Translations under genes and position numbers: made by a program
Assembly: GCA_002221725.1 (NCBI GenBank)
Contig: NJFT01000016.1
Coordinates: 124,001-188,000, forward strand
Source: Scedosporium boydii
Taxonomy: Eukaryota; Ascomycota; Sordariomycetes; Microascales; Microascaceae
Direction of reading: 5' to 3'
Length of the DNA stretch: 64,000 bases
The notes under the pieces: generated by a model
Databases searched by the model: none
Told to the model about the DNA's origin: nothing
What the model saw: only the letters and a program-made list of their open reading frames with translations
Part shown: piece after piece, positions 1-12,945 of the stretch
How positions within the stretch are numbered: position 1 is the first letter of the stretch
Layout of the letters: the number at the start of each line of letters is the position of its first letter

Positions 1-2490
1 TTGAGGATCGAGCTTAATGTGAGGTTCGAGTTTGAGGTGTGGTTCGAACTTTATGCCGCCGCTCAGAGAGGAAGAGGACGGCGGTGGGTTTATGGTTGGG
101 GCGCTTGCCGGAGGGGGTGCGGATGGGTGCGTTAAGTGGTTGCTCATGTTCAACCCGGGCTGGGACTGAGGTACGGAATGCTGAGAGGGCGGTTGTTGGA
201 GGAGGGGTTGCTGGGGTGGCGGAAGAGATTGATCGGCATGCTGATGTTGCTGTGGTGGTTGCGGTTGGTGATGTTGAGGCTGGTGTAGTTGCGCTGAGGA
301 CAGAGATTGGGGTTGTTGCATCTGCTGCGCTTGGTGGGACTGCGGAAGTGGTTGTTGGAGTTGGTTCTGCGAACTAGTCGTTGTTTGCAGCGGCTGTTGG
401 GGTTGCTGCGCGACCTGTAGCTGTTGTTGCTGTTGTGTCTGCTGCCCAGGCGGATGTTGGGACTGCTGAGACTGCTGTTGCGGCTGGTTTTGCTGCTGTT
501 GCCGTTGTGGATGACCATGCTGCTGTTTGAAGATGGGATCATAACCCAGGCACTCGCGTTTTGACTTTCGGCAGTTGTTGCAGGTCGGATGTGTCTCATC
601 GCACTGAAAACATTGATATTCGTTAGAGGACATCCGAGTCTAGGGGATGTAATGCATTGAAGAAAATCATGGGCTAATTCGTGGGTTACACAGCGTCATG
701 CCCCGGATGTGCAGAGAATCAAGACGAGAGATATCCCGGAGGAAGAGAGACGAATGAGAAGGCTCATTTCAAAAGGAGCCCGAAGGGTATTGGACACTAG
801 CCCATACAAGGAGATCAGGTCAAAGAAACCTCGTTGGGTCTCTTTTCGAATGATCACTTTACCAAGACAAAGAAGAAAAGAGCAGGGCCTCTGGCGCGGA
901 AAGCGCACGGAGAGTAAGAGTGTAAATGCGCCAGGTCTGGAAGTTCCAAGGTGGCAAGGTTCCCCAGCAGAATAAGGTCAGGACTAAACTCTGTTAAGCA
1001 AGATTGGCGCTTCAGCTGAGGCCCGTGTGGGCGGCTGTGGCGTCGATGGCTTCTTGTCGTCATCCTGCAGGCAGGAGGCCTAAACCCACTAAATCCGGCC
1101 GAAAAGGGAAATAAGAAATAAGAGTTGAACTCGGACCCATGGCCCAGTAGCCGGTCCTGAAGTTAGCATCACTTGGCACGACAGCCAGGGGTTTGGTAGC
1201 TCCGATAAAGATCTCGGAGTTGTCGAAAAGCTCTTCATCGTCCATGGTCCAAGAAGACAGGCGAAAAGGAAACAAAAATAAGGTCCGTGGCCTCGCGTAA
1301 GCGACGACAAGCGAGGAAAATCGCGACCTGATGCAGCAGGTATGACGAAGACCCGCTTGCTAGCTCGGTCGATCGTGGAGCCCCAATCTCCCATGTAATG
1401 AAGGGCCTGCCGCTTCAATTGGAGAAGTCCAGTTCGCAAGGCTCATATCGTGCAAGTCGTCGAATTGTAGCTCCCAATTGTCGGATGCAAAGGCCAATTG
1501 TCCCGTGTAAGGGTGCAAATGGCTATTCCGGGAGGTAGGGAATAATAGCCGGAAGATGGGAGAACGCGTCACAATCCAGACCACCCCGAAAGAAAGTATA
1601 TACACAACCACCCCCTTTTTTCTTTTCGCACGGCAGGGATAAGCTGGGCAACTTTGGAAAGGCAGACACTATCTGCCCCGTCGGTTGAAGTCGAAAAGAT
1701 ATTTTTAGGAAAAGAAAACGCCTCTATGTGTGGGAAAAGACGGTCCGCGAGAAGGCAGGGACGAATAGAAGATGAAGGCGCGGGAAATGGGAAAAGGCAG
1801 TTAGAAAAGAAATTCGACAGCCACAAACCTTTATTCTTCGTTTGCGACACGTCATGCAGCCAGTTTTCGTCCTCCGTTTAATCTCCTATTGCGGGTAAAA
1901 TAACCCAGATTAGCAAGGGACGTCGTTTCAACACGGAGAAGCGTCTCGTCAAGGGAGTTGGTGGGAGCGGCTTCGATGATAGGTACAGGGCCGCACTTGG
2001 AAGAGGAAGAGAGGTAATGAAGCCCCGTTGTACATCAAATGTATGCAGGAATGAAGCATCAGCGGAAGGACAAGCGCACGTTGCTACGTACCTTTTTTGG
2101 ACCTCGGCCCATCTGAAAGCGAGGGTCGTGAGGTGGTAGCGGATACCGCATGAGATCGGTATGCAGATACTGCCCTCCCATGGCCAACGCCGAAGGGTAG
2201 AACGGGTTCATGCCGTGATGACCAATGCCCATACCCAGTCCCATCGCCGGAGGTCCAGTCGAGGGCGGAGGAGGGATAGCGTGCTGTTGCGGGGGTACGA
2301 CATCGAGGGTCCGCATGCTAGGTAGGTGCTGAGAGGGGTCAAGACCGGGACTCGCGCGGTATACATCGCCGGGTTGAGTCGTCGGAGCATATCCGTAGGG
2401 AGTGGCGGCCATTGCGGGTGGGTAGGCCGTCTGGGTCGGGTAGCCAGTGGGTTGGCGCGGTGGGCCCAGAGGCTGCTGTGGATGGGACAT
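1..2490 (-). CDS. Zn(II)2Cys6 transcription factor, Q-rich (3' end beyond window)
   Basis: DNA-binding regulator, presumably nuclear. I assemble three exons on the minus strand: 2490-2092 (133 codons, Pro/Gly/Tyr-rich, ending MGRGPKK), 1885-1829 (19 codons, EIKRRTKTGCMTCRKRRIK) and 603-1 (open to the window edge). All junctions are phase 0. The join gives one Zn2Cys6 cluster: CMTC in exon 2, then CDETHPTCNNC and ECLGYDP in exon 3. Intron 1 (2091-1886) starts gtacgt and ends gcaatag with a gctaat branch site. Intron 2 (1828-604) starts gtttgt and ends ttttcag with a ctaac branch site; at 1,225 bp it is very long for a fungal intron. After the zinc cluster the protein is rich in glutamine and proline, typical of activation regions. 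The fungal-specific regulatory domain is not in the window. Family call is firm; targets are unknown. Confidence 0.85.
604..1828 (-). other. Long intron inside the zinc-cluster coding region
   Basis: This 1,225-bp intron separates the first CxxC of the zinc cluster from the rest (RRIK | CDE). Short open frames exist inside on both strands, but none has convincing protein character, and I see no RNA gene or mobile element in it. Confidence 0.75.
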
Positions 2491-5400
2491 GACGAAGGCA
2501 GACCTACAGTTGACGACGACGAGCGAGCACCGGCAACCTCAAGGCCTCGTCGTCGCCCAAGAGGGTGCTAGCTGACTCGGGAGGGGGAAAGCGAACGCGT
2601 ACGCCAGAATGATCCAGGGCCGAATAATCCAAGAAATCAAGTCGTAGGTAAAAAGGTAAGTTGGCAAGTGGGCGGGCTGGGCGAGGTCAGGCAAGCACCA
2701 AGCGTAGATATCGAAGACCCTTCTCAGCTGAGATTCCAGGCAGGACAAAGCGGAGCGAGATATCTTGGAGCTAGACCTCGCCAGAGGAGGCAATTAAAAT
2801 GTTGGCGGAGATTCGAGTGTGACCGCGCACCGTTTTGACCGCCGTGACACAAGGGAAAGATCGACGAGATGAAATAGGGAAGCTCAGACATATGCCACTG
2901 CTGAGACGCTCTCGCTCTTTGGATTTTGCAGGTTCTGAAGATATTGTTGTCGAGGGCGTCCGGGTTCGAGGTCATACATGCATGCATCCACACGCACACC
3001 AAGCCAACACCACACAAGCAATCGATGACAAACGAGTGATATTTCAAGGCTTCGACGAGGTTTCGAAGGTGCTTGGAAAGGAGTGTCGTTGAGGTGGAAC
3101 TTTGAAGAGATCCAGATGCCAATGGCGAGGACGAATGGAGGGGGAGGGATGGCAGATATTAAGGCAGGGGAGATGGAGAGAGAGGTGGGTATTTGAAGGG
3201 GGGAGGGGGGGCGTGTATGAAGAACGGCACAGTTGCAGTGGGTGTGTAACAGAGGATCAATTGATCAATTTGAGAGTTTAGTGTGCTTTGTAGCTGTCTG
3301 CCGGTGCAGTCTCCAGGCCAGGTCCAGCCAGGCCATTAATTGCGTGTGTGCCAGACTGCCAGTGGCAGGCGGCGACCGGGTGTATTGCTTGGTGTATTAT
3401 TGCTTGTACATGTATCTTGTACTTCGGTGTGTGTTGGCTGTGACTGCACTTTGTGCCGCTGCACGACAGTCTGGAGCACAGGGCGCACCCGGCCAGCATA
3501 ACTGTGCAAACACAGCACACAATGAGTGCCTCGAAATCGATCAAGTCTTTTTCCACACCCCTTGACAAAATCAAATTGATCAAATCAATTGATTCCTTGG
3601 TACAAAGGTAGGGACTGAAGACTGGACGAGTACTCCGTATCTTTAATGTTTCATTCGGGGATGTATGAAGTACGAAGTACTTTGCACCTTATTCTCACAG
3701 TCGCTGAAGCCTAGTCGCAGGACAAGACGACCTCTCGTCAACGTGAGGTAGTATTAATGTTTGTACCTGAGCCCTTCTTCACATGACTACTAGAATTGTA
3801 AGGACATCAATGAGTAGCTACTTCGAATCTGCATTTGGGTGCACATTCCAATTCAAATGACTTTGGTCAAGCTGTAGGACTTGAGTATTCAATCCTATTT
3901 CCAATGACTGGCCTGACTAATTGCACTAGGAGGGCCTATAGAGTATTATCTGCACAATTCGATACCATTGATGTAGCGGACTGGAGACATGAGCAGCAGC
4001 AGCATCAAACTGGCAACTTAACTTGAAGTTACAATCGTGTGCCTCCAATCTCCACCACTGCGAGGTACATGGGCTTGGGACACTTTATGTACGAAGTACG
4101 AAGAATAATGGACTGTTCAAATGTCTTCGCGATCTTCACGGTTCACTGACCCTTGGTCAAGGCGGCTCCTGCCCTTGGAATCGGCTTGATTACCAAGTAC
4201 GACGCGCTGGTCCTCCGAGGCAGGTACGACGGTCGACATTCTGTCCATGGTGACTGCCTCAGTAAGAATACTATCTCACTAACACGGCGGTATCTCTCAA
4301 CACAATCAAAGATGTTCACCAAAATGTATTTGATAGTATTTGATATCTTCTGGTGCCTCGCATCCAATAATCACCTCACCTTCGACCATCATCTTCTATC
4401 CTTCAAAAGCCGCATCTACGCAATATGCGTATCTGGTTCCACCCAGAGACCGGAAGCTGTCAAGTTGCGGGCATCTACATATGCAGCTGCACCAAACCAA
4501 ACGCGGAGAATCCACGTACACAGAGAAAGGCAAAAAGACGTGAAATACCACGTAGCGACGGGCTCGAACGGCTCAAGATCGACGATTGACAATGGCCAAC
4601 CTGGCACAATAGCCGCCGACCTACCATCGGTTCTGGAGACACCAACTGGAAATTGCTCCTCCCTCGCATAGCCACGCTCGGAGAGGATATTCGGTGTGGG
4701 AAAGGCGGACCATTTAGATCCGATGCTAACTTGTGATAAGGTTCTCGAAGTGGATCTCGCTCGATCTGTCCTTTTGCTGCCTCGGCCTCCACGTACGTAA
4801 CCCTACGAAGTACAAGCACGTTGAGTTGGGGGAGGCATTCCGGAGCTCAGGGCCCGCCGGCACGCTGTGCGTCTGTTGGCGCGCAAGTATCCGAATGTAC
4901 AAAGAGGCAATGCAACGCCGATTTCAATATCGCCAAAACAATGAGGAATGCGACGTTAATTTGCTGTCCTCGCTCTAATAGTGCCCCATAAAAAGCAGGC
5001 CGAGAAGAAGTGTTCAAAAAACCTCACTTTAAGCTTACAGGCTTCTAGTGACTATTCGGTTCTAGTCATCTCACTGGCGGGCGGTCATTTACCGCGGTGG
5101 GGTCATAGTGGCCTGGCTCGCGGGCCTATCCCGTAGTTCTTACGCCAAACAGGCAGAGCTTTCCTGGCCTGGCTGTGGGCCAGTTGAGAGACGGAGTACC
5201 GGGTACAAAAGCGAGGCGCCACTCGCGATGCAACAATGGTGAGTCTTGGTGCATCTTTGCTTCTGACGCACCTTGCTAGGCGATCCCCCCAAATCAAGGA
5301 GCTCTGAATTTTTAGCTCTCCCCCCCGACAGTGTCCTCGCATCATTTCTCGAACGACGACCGTCGCCTTCCTGATCCAGAGCTCATATTACCCGAGCATT

Positions 5401-8400
5401 CTGGGACAACAAGTCAGGCCTAAGGGTCCGGCCGGGGGTGTGCACTCGGGACACGGGCCAGAGCTCAGAGGAGACGCGGGAACCCCCCTTGAAAGGACCG
5501 AACCTAGGCCATCAGAAACTGCTGGGGGCAGGGAATGATCGCCCCGGCGCCCCCTCGGAGTGGTTCCTTTCCCGATGGGACCTAAGCTATGTAAGTGTAG
5601 CTTGAATTCATACGACCTCCTCGAGGTCTTTTTTTTTTTTTTTCTTTTGTAAATCTCCGAAGGGCCGGCCATTGCTACACTAGAGCACAAGGCAAGCCTT
5701 TGCGTTTCTTTCGTATTGGAAGCGACCAAACGCAGAAAATCATCACCAAGGATTGCCTCGGATGCATACGCTTGTATTGTCTCCTGCTGTACCAGGCTTC
5801 TCCTACCGCATGTTTCTTTTCATAATACTATCTGCTAATATGAGAAACGGTTAAGCACGGCGACAACCATCTGCGCTTCCTAAGTTAACACATTAAGATA
5901 CCGACCATTCAGAGGAAGTGGGTAAAGGGGATAAATTCGAACCCGTGTGTGTCAAGGGGTTGGCTGGGATTCCCTGTTGCTACACCCCTTCCCCCTCCGA
6001 GCCAGACCAACAGAGCCAGCATACTAATACAACGCTCTGGAAGCGTTTCTTTCTTTGGTTAAAAGACAACAACCGAAAGACGGAAGTTCGGTGAGTGCCT
6101 CAAAAGTAATACCCATCGATGCCCCTTAAAGGGGGGATGCTATCAGCTTGAATTGAGTTCACTCACTGTCTAGGTTCCTCGCGGTCTTGAGCTTTGTGTG
6201 CAGCTCTAAGGTACTATCAGGGATGAGCGAGCCGCACTTAATGTGGGCAATAATTTGTCAAGTATAGCCGCTCATCGATGAAATGCCAGCGACTGGATAA
6301 TAAACATCGGTACGGTATCTGAAGGGCCAGGCCCTCAATTCGTACAGTAGCGTCCTGCAACTACAAAGTACTAAGGTTTTCTTGTCCAGTCCACTCCCAG
6401 CCCACTCCCCAGTCCACTCCTCTCCTAGTCGCAAAATACTAAGAATACGAAGTGGTAATACACTGTGAAGCATGTGGTGTTCGGCCCCAGTTGTCGATCT
6501 GGTTTAGCCCGAGATGTCCTGGTTTCGGCGTTTCTATTCCTGACCGAATATAGTTTATGCTGTATGGTTCGTTCATGTTATGCCGTCCACTGGACCATGA
6601 GCGAAGACGGGCAGACGAGCCGAAAGATGGGGCCGGGGCAGAAACAGAAAAAGATCACCAAATCCTACCACGCTTCGAAGAGTGACGGCTCGCGGAAACA
6701 TAATTCGAGAAAACCTAGGCCTCGCCTAAAGAATGCCAGGTTCCGAATGGGCTTCGATTAAAGCTTGCGCCCCTTGTCCAGCTCACCCATGTTAGCCTTG
6801 TGGAATCGTCAAGCTCGGCCTTTATCTCGATGTCAGTCGGTACAGTGGTTGCCGACGCCTACATACACTTGCATGTACTCGATTTACCTGCATCGAACAC
6901 AACTTGCACATGACAGCCAAGGCAAAGTCGACTCTCTGCCCTTTGTTTTCCATTCTGCTCACGGACTCCCCGACCGCCAGTGCTTTCCCGTCCGTCCCCG
7001 GGCAATACAAGTGAAAATTCGGATTAATTGATCAACTTCAGACGAAGGAAGCGAAGATCCGACCTAGCACAGCCAAAGCGCCGACTTCACAAAACAAGCA
7101 GAGTGCAGGTGCCCACATGAAGGTATCCAGCCAGCGGTCTTACAGGTGCAGAACCGTGCAGGACGGGAAAGTTTTCTCTTCGGCGCGGCTATATCCAAGA
7201 GAGGCAATGCGTTTGATGTAGACGAAACAAAGCGCCAAAATAACAGATCTGAAAGGACCCTGTTTCGAGACCTTGCTTTCGTGCCCGGAAATCTGCAAGG
7301 CGCTCAATTTGGGGATTGACAAAAGAACCATGGTTCGGTGACAGTCTACGAGGTACGGTCTCTAAACAGACCCAGAACCAAACTTTTGATGCGCAGGGTA
7401 ATCCCGAAAGGGGAAAAGAATCGGAAGTTTCATAGGCGCGAGCATCGCGCCGGAAAGAAGACGAAGAAGGAAGAGCTTCATGGGAAAGGATGGGGCCTGG
7501 TGTCGTGCTAGCAGAAAAGCCCAGGCGAGTGCTAACGTAGCATTCGCCTTCACGCGCTTGGATCGAGCTTCTTTTTCCAGCTATCTTTATTTTTATTTTA
7601 CATTATTCTATTATTTATTCTTCTTGTCGTCTCCGACACAGCATCAGCACGGCCTGGCGATTTCCAAAGATCCTGGTTTTCTGTGCGGTTTAGCTTCTAG
7701 CGCTCCTGATGCGACTCTGCGACAAATTTTTCCATGCGCTTCTCATTCTCAATCTCTTTTCTCCGATTTCTTGGCTGGATGCTACATCACCACTCACTGC
7801 TACCCAGACTCAGGCTAACCGACCTTACGAAGATGCCCCCTCAGACATAGAATACCTCGTGTATGAATGATATGGATACTTATACCACCATACCAGCGAG
7901 TTATCCGATGTACAAGAGACCAATGCAAGCGCATGGCCATCACTATAGTCATGCTTTGTACATAGAGCTGCTGTGCGGGCAATTTCTTCGCAGAAGTCTG
8001 TCACTGCCTCGTGTACTTCGTTGTGCGTTGGTATGAAGTTTATTTCCAGCTCAAGGCATCCCATTGCTTGAAATTCTCGGGTTGTGAAATGAGGGCAGCC
8101 GGGTTTCTTCCCTGAACCCTGCTTGATGCACGCATCCTCGAAACGCTGGAACCAGCAAAAGTCTCCCAGTGGGTGGACAACCGTCTCTCCGCTCTTCATT
8201 CAGAATTTTGGTTTTCTTTCCTTTCCTGCCTTAGTATTCGGGAATATGTACAATTCATAGTATTAGTCGCCAGCGTTAGTATGAGGCTAGGGATAGAAAG
8301 CCCCAGAACTAGCCAGCCACCATCCCCTCGCGAATCTCCTGTCCTCCCCCTCGTTGGCAAGATTTGATAAGATTAGCGAACCTTCCGGGGTCTTCTAGTG

Positions 8401-11400
8401 AATGACACCCTGTCCCTAGTCGAACCGGTTCGCGCTTGCACAGGCTACTAATCCCTTCAAGAACCGACAAATCGGCAGTCGAAAGAACATCGGACCAGAG
8501 CACTTCTAAAACAATACTTCGGTGTCCGGCACTGTTCTTGTGTCTTGTCCTCTGAGGGATTCCAAGTGCTGGGTGCTGAGTGCTGATGGAGGGTGCCGCT
8601 TTGAAACTCACCCAGGCAGGACCCGGCGACGCAGGCAAGGTCAGGGGTCCTTCCAAGGGCCCAGGCCCTGATTGTGAATATCAACTGCATGGCTGGCTGA
8701 TCGGACCAGTCAGACCAGCGCATTCCAATCTCTTGAATGGGGAGGTCTGGCACTAAACCTGGCCTAGCCTGGCTATTGAGGAAGATATGTAAGTGATGCG
8801 CACTAATAGATCAAGCGCTAGATGTATGCTTAAACCCACCACAAGCCGTCGAAGTATTCGCGACGACGAGGCCCGAGAATACCGCATCGATGCTGAATGC
8901 CCGACTGCAAATACGCCAATTTGAGAGGGAGTCTAGGGCTGTCAAACTCATCGATGCCCTTGAACGCCTGACAACTTGTTTCTATCGAGTCATAGATACC
9001 TACTCTATTTATTTGCCTACTACAATTGCCCAAATTCCAAAGCCTCAGGACTCTAATGGAGTGACCCCCTTGCATCCCCAGATCACACGAGATAGAACTG
9101 GATCTACTAACATTATAGTTTCCCAGCCCTTGGCCCTCCAATATCCCGGGGAAATGGGAAATGATGAGAGAGATACATACGGAAAAGAAGGCGGTTCCAA
9201 CATTAGCCAAAGACTCGAGAGCAAGCGAGTCTCTGCGCAAGCGATTTTCGCTAAAGACGCATCGCCTTTACCCATAGTTAAGGCCCCCTCTTCGTCATCC
9301 CATCTCCTGGGATTTCCTGCTTTCTTTTGTATCTGTTTCCTTTCATTTCTTTCTCCAAAGTAGGGATTTCCCTCGTAACGAGATTTTATCCCGTAGCCGC
9401 TCGGTCGGCGGCAGAGGGAGGGAAGGGGATATGCAAGGGGCAGAAAGGACCATGGGGTAGCGAGAGGGGGGAGGGAAGGAAATTTTGACTTTGCGCGATG
9501 TTGGGAGACGTGAGAGGGGCGCGGGAGGAGGCGGTGACTCTATATTGGGCTAGAGACATACCGGTCACTTGGCTTCGTTATTGTCACTGCTCCAGACTGA
9601 GCTGGTAAATATGGGAGCGAAAGTTACCGTAGCTCTTGTGTCTCTCATTATCACAGGGGACCGGCAGGGAACTGAGAGAGACCAGCCCGAGCTTGATGCC
9701 CTACTTTGTCGAAGCTTGTATGTCTTGCAGCATCTCATGTAACATTGCATCTTCCAAGCCCCTCACAGAGGTGATGTTCCATACCACCTCGGTCAACAGC
9801 CACGCCATCTTCTCATCACCGCTTCTGATTACAGCAATATCAACACAATTTCCGAGGTCTCAGATCTCCCCCTCCCCTCTCCCAGGCTCCTCTTCTTTCC
9901 GATCAGAATCTAACTAGACGATTATGCACTTGGTCCTTCCCCCCGCGCTCTCTCAAGGTCGTGGAGTACAACCGTCGGATGGTGCCTCTAAGCTGATGAC
10001 CCCTCCCGGCAGAAGATGTGGAGACATACATGCATACGCGGCGAGGCCTAGGTCCCTTCTTGCTCATCCCGCGTCGAGGGCCACCTGACGACTTATTGAG
10101 GATATTGGCCATCTGCAGGTGCGAAGCGGGGTGTGTTGGTGGGATCTTTTTTTTTTCCTTCTCATATTTACTTTTCTCAAAGGGAAATATGGCGAGGATA
10201 ACTGGAGAAAGGCTATCAGAATGCGTGGTTTTTCCAATGTTTTGTATGCTTGTTCATGTCAACAGAATTTGATGTCATGCAACAGCAATAGACAGACGCT
10301 TCAAGAGAGTTCGTCCGGTGGTGTTAGCAGGACAGGAAATCCATCTATCCAGAATCCATCTCCGATATTTTGGTCCTAGAACCGCCTGCTCGGGATAAGG
10401 CGACACTTACAACCACATACTCACTTCCAGCATCATACGTACCACGGAACGGCAAGGGAAAAGAGGTAGAACCAGGAACATGAGACAAAACAAACAAGAT
10501 GATATTATACGAAGGATAGAGGCTGTTCCATACTCTACGAACATAGAGTATGAGACGAGCGGATAAGTGAGGGTGTAGATCTAAACAATCCTCGTTCTGG
10601 GAGTGAAGCGGCGGTTAATTACAATGGATGAGGCACCATCGGTGTGGGATATGTTTCCCCCATCCCACATACACCTCAAGGGGGAGGTAGGGTAAAAGCC
10701 GGGAAGAGGACGCAAGGAAAGAAAAGTCAAGACCTTGGCAGGGGCTGATCAGCTATCGGACAAAATCGTGCCTAACGACGTATCGAGGTGGTCTCTCTCA
10801 CTCGTCTTGGAAGGTTTCTCTGAATCGCCATCTCCGCGCGGAATGAAGAAGCCCGGGTGTCCGAGATGCCAAAGGCCTTTCTTTCCGTTGCGGCTCACGA
10901 TGTGGCGATGAGCAGGCTCAATGGGAAGGGCTACCAACGTTCCCCTTTAGCTTCCTTGCCATTGGCTGGTATTGCCATCATGAGCCTAATAATGTTGTCA
11001 ATCCAACTTGCACATCCCCTCCCTCTCTCCGCTGTTCTCGTTCTCCTGCTTTTTCTCATACAAGTCGGCTTTTATTCCTCGGTACCCGCCTCGGGGGAAA
11101 ATGGGTAAATGGCCACCAAATTCTCTATTTTCCACCACAGTTCCGGGTTATTCGAAGACAAAAAGGCCCGCTGCTTGATGCCCCTTTTTGTTTTCAATTT
11201 CACACTTCCTTTGCTCTTGGCAGATAATATAAGACACCCTCCTTTAGTATTAGACGTTTCTCGGGGGCAGCAGCCAATCTCGCCAAAGCACGCTTCTAAA
11301 GGAAAGGGTCCATGTTGCCTGAAACGAGGGGAAAGCCCCAAGAAGAAAGAAGAAGGAAAGAAGAGACGTCAGTGGCGCTCGCTTCCTTCCATTCTGCAGA

Positions 11401-12945
11401 ACCAGATCGGCTACCAAGGTGAAAGAGCGGATGGAAGGCAGGAGGTTCCCAGTCTCACTCTTCGCCGATGAGCTTGATGACGGAGATTTGCGGACCTAGG
11501 GATACCACCCACACGTAGATCCGAACATGTTCGTTGACCCCCTGACGGGAGTCGTGGGCGGCAAGGCAGGCCAGGGAACCTGATCAGAAATGATGGTTGA
11601 TGAACTGGTGCAATCATGGATGCAATATCATGTGTTCATACACCCATGTTTTTCACGGGCTGATCTGCGAATCGACCTGTATTCACATCTCCCCGACCCC
11701 TGGCAAACGTAAGGCCCATGTAGCATTCTTAGCCCAGACTGATTTCTCTCCTTCCACCCTTCTTTTTTGTGCTTTCTGCCCTGCTCTATTTCCAATACGA
11801 AATAGCGGCACAGCGTCGAATAGTAAAAGCCAAAAATCTTGTGATTGGTATTTTGGCTGAAGTGAACGTGGCTATTAGCCGGGGGTGCTTTTACCTTTAC
11901 CCCCAATCCCTGCTTCTTCTCCCTCGACTCGACAAACTCTCCCGCATGCCCGGCCCACCCCCTTGTTTGGGAACTTTGTCGTGAGATGTGTTTAGACTTA
12001 ATTCCAGCCCGATGTAACCCCGAGAGAGTTTTTTTCTTTCTTTCCCGTTCGGTTTGGTGGAGGGTGCTGGAAGGAAACCGGGTGACGGTGATAGAGTAGG
12101 ATAAAGGGTATAAGGTCGGGTTGTATGAGCCCAGAGGTGGTGAGTGAGATATGATGGGGCTGATATTGTTATGCTTATACAGAGTGAAAAAGGAAAATAT
12201 AATAAGGAGTGAAAGAGGGTAATAGACGGGGTTCCACGTAGTTCCGCTACCCCGACCGTCTCACATAGCTTCTCGGCCTCGTTGACCGGAGCTTTAAAAG
12301 CTACCCCTATGGTGGAGGGTGGGGCCAATCCAGTGCCGATCCGGGTCCCTCTTCCGGCCGTGTCACTGAACGACCTCGTTCGAGAGAGACGCCAAATCTC
12401 TACAACCATTGAAACATCAAACGAAAGGATAAAAAAGATGCCGGGCAGAGGGAAGACAGGAGCTAAACAGACATAGCCTCCCGAGCGGATTGGGGTCCAT
12501 AGATACTGTCGACGGATAGACCGTGCTCTTCAGACACGATCCGATGTGTGCCCCCTACCCCCCCTCTCCCTACTCAGTTGAGCCGGTATGATCGTGTAAT
12601 TTTGGATGTAATCTGGGGGTTAGAACGCCCGGACGACATCCACATGCCGAGGCGACCAGTTGTCACAGAATTCAAACCTATCCGGCACTTGCGCTTTCCC
12701 CCCGGAAAGGAAGACCATACCACCCTTTTTCTTCCTGATTCTTCCTGAATGAGGTCCGAGAAAAGAAGGGACGATGATCAGGTGCCGAAAGGGGGCGGGG
12801 TTGTTCAAAGAAGGCAAGCCCAGGTGGCACGTTGGGACGAAAATGTCCACTGAAGCGAGGATCGTGCCGAAAAGGGGGTAGGAGGGACCTCGCTTCTCCC
12901 CTCGCTTCCTCCAAGGCTCGTTTTATATTTTACTTTGCGGGGAAA
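2491..12945. other. Gene-poor 10-kb intergenic region
   Basis: No open frame here carries a recognisable domain or a persuasive exon-intron pattern. The base composition is mixed, not strongly AT-rich, so it does not look like a heavily RIP-mutated repeat. It contains TACGAAGTAC-type decamers (3672, 4090, 4804), AATTGATC-rich spots (about 3250 and 3570), a run of T at about 5630, a small CCAGTCCACTCC tandem at about 6384, and several pyrimidine-rich stretches. The part next to 2,490 probably includes the leader and promoter of the zinc-cluster gene. Non-coding transcripts or lineage-specific small genes cannot be excluded. Confidence 0.55.
6384..6425. repeat. Short imperfect tandem (CCAGTCCACTCC-like units)
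   Basis: Three imperfect copies of a 12-15-nt unit related to CAGTCCACTCC occur in a row. They are non-coding and lie in the 10-kb gene-poor stretch. Confidence 0.7.

Noticed and set aside
7825..8199. 124-aa open frame on the minus strand in the gene-poor region
   Set aside because: It reads somewhat protein-like, but there is no recognisable motif, no exon structure and no clear promoter. One frame of this size is expected by chance in 10 kb.
8890..9363. 157-aa open frame on the plus strand
   Set aside because: No domain, biased composition at the end (Ser/Phe run), and overlapping frames of similar size on the other strand.
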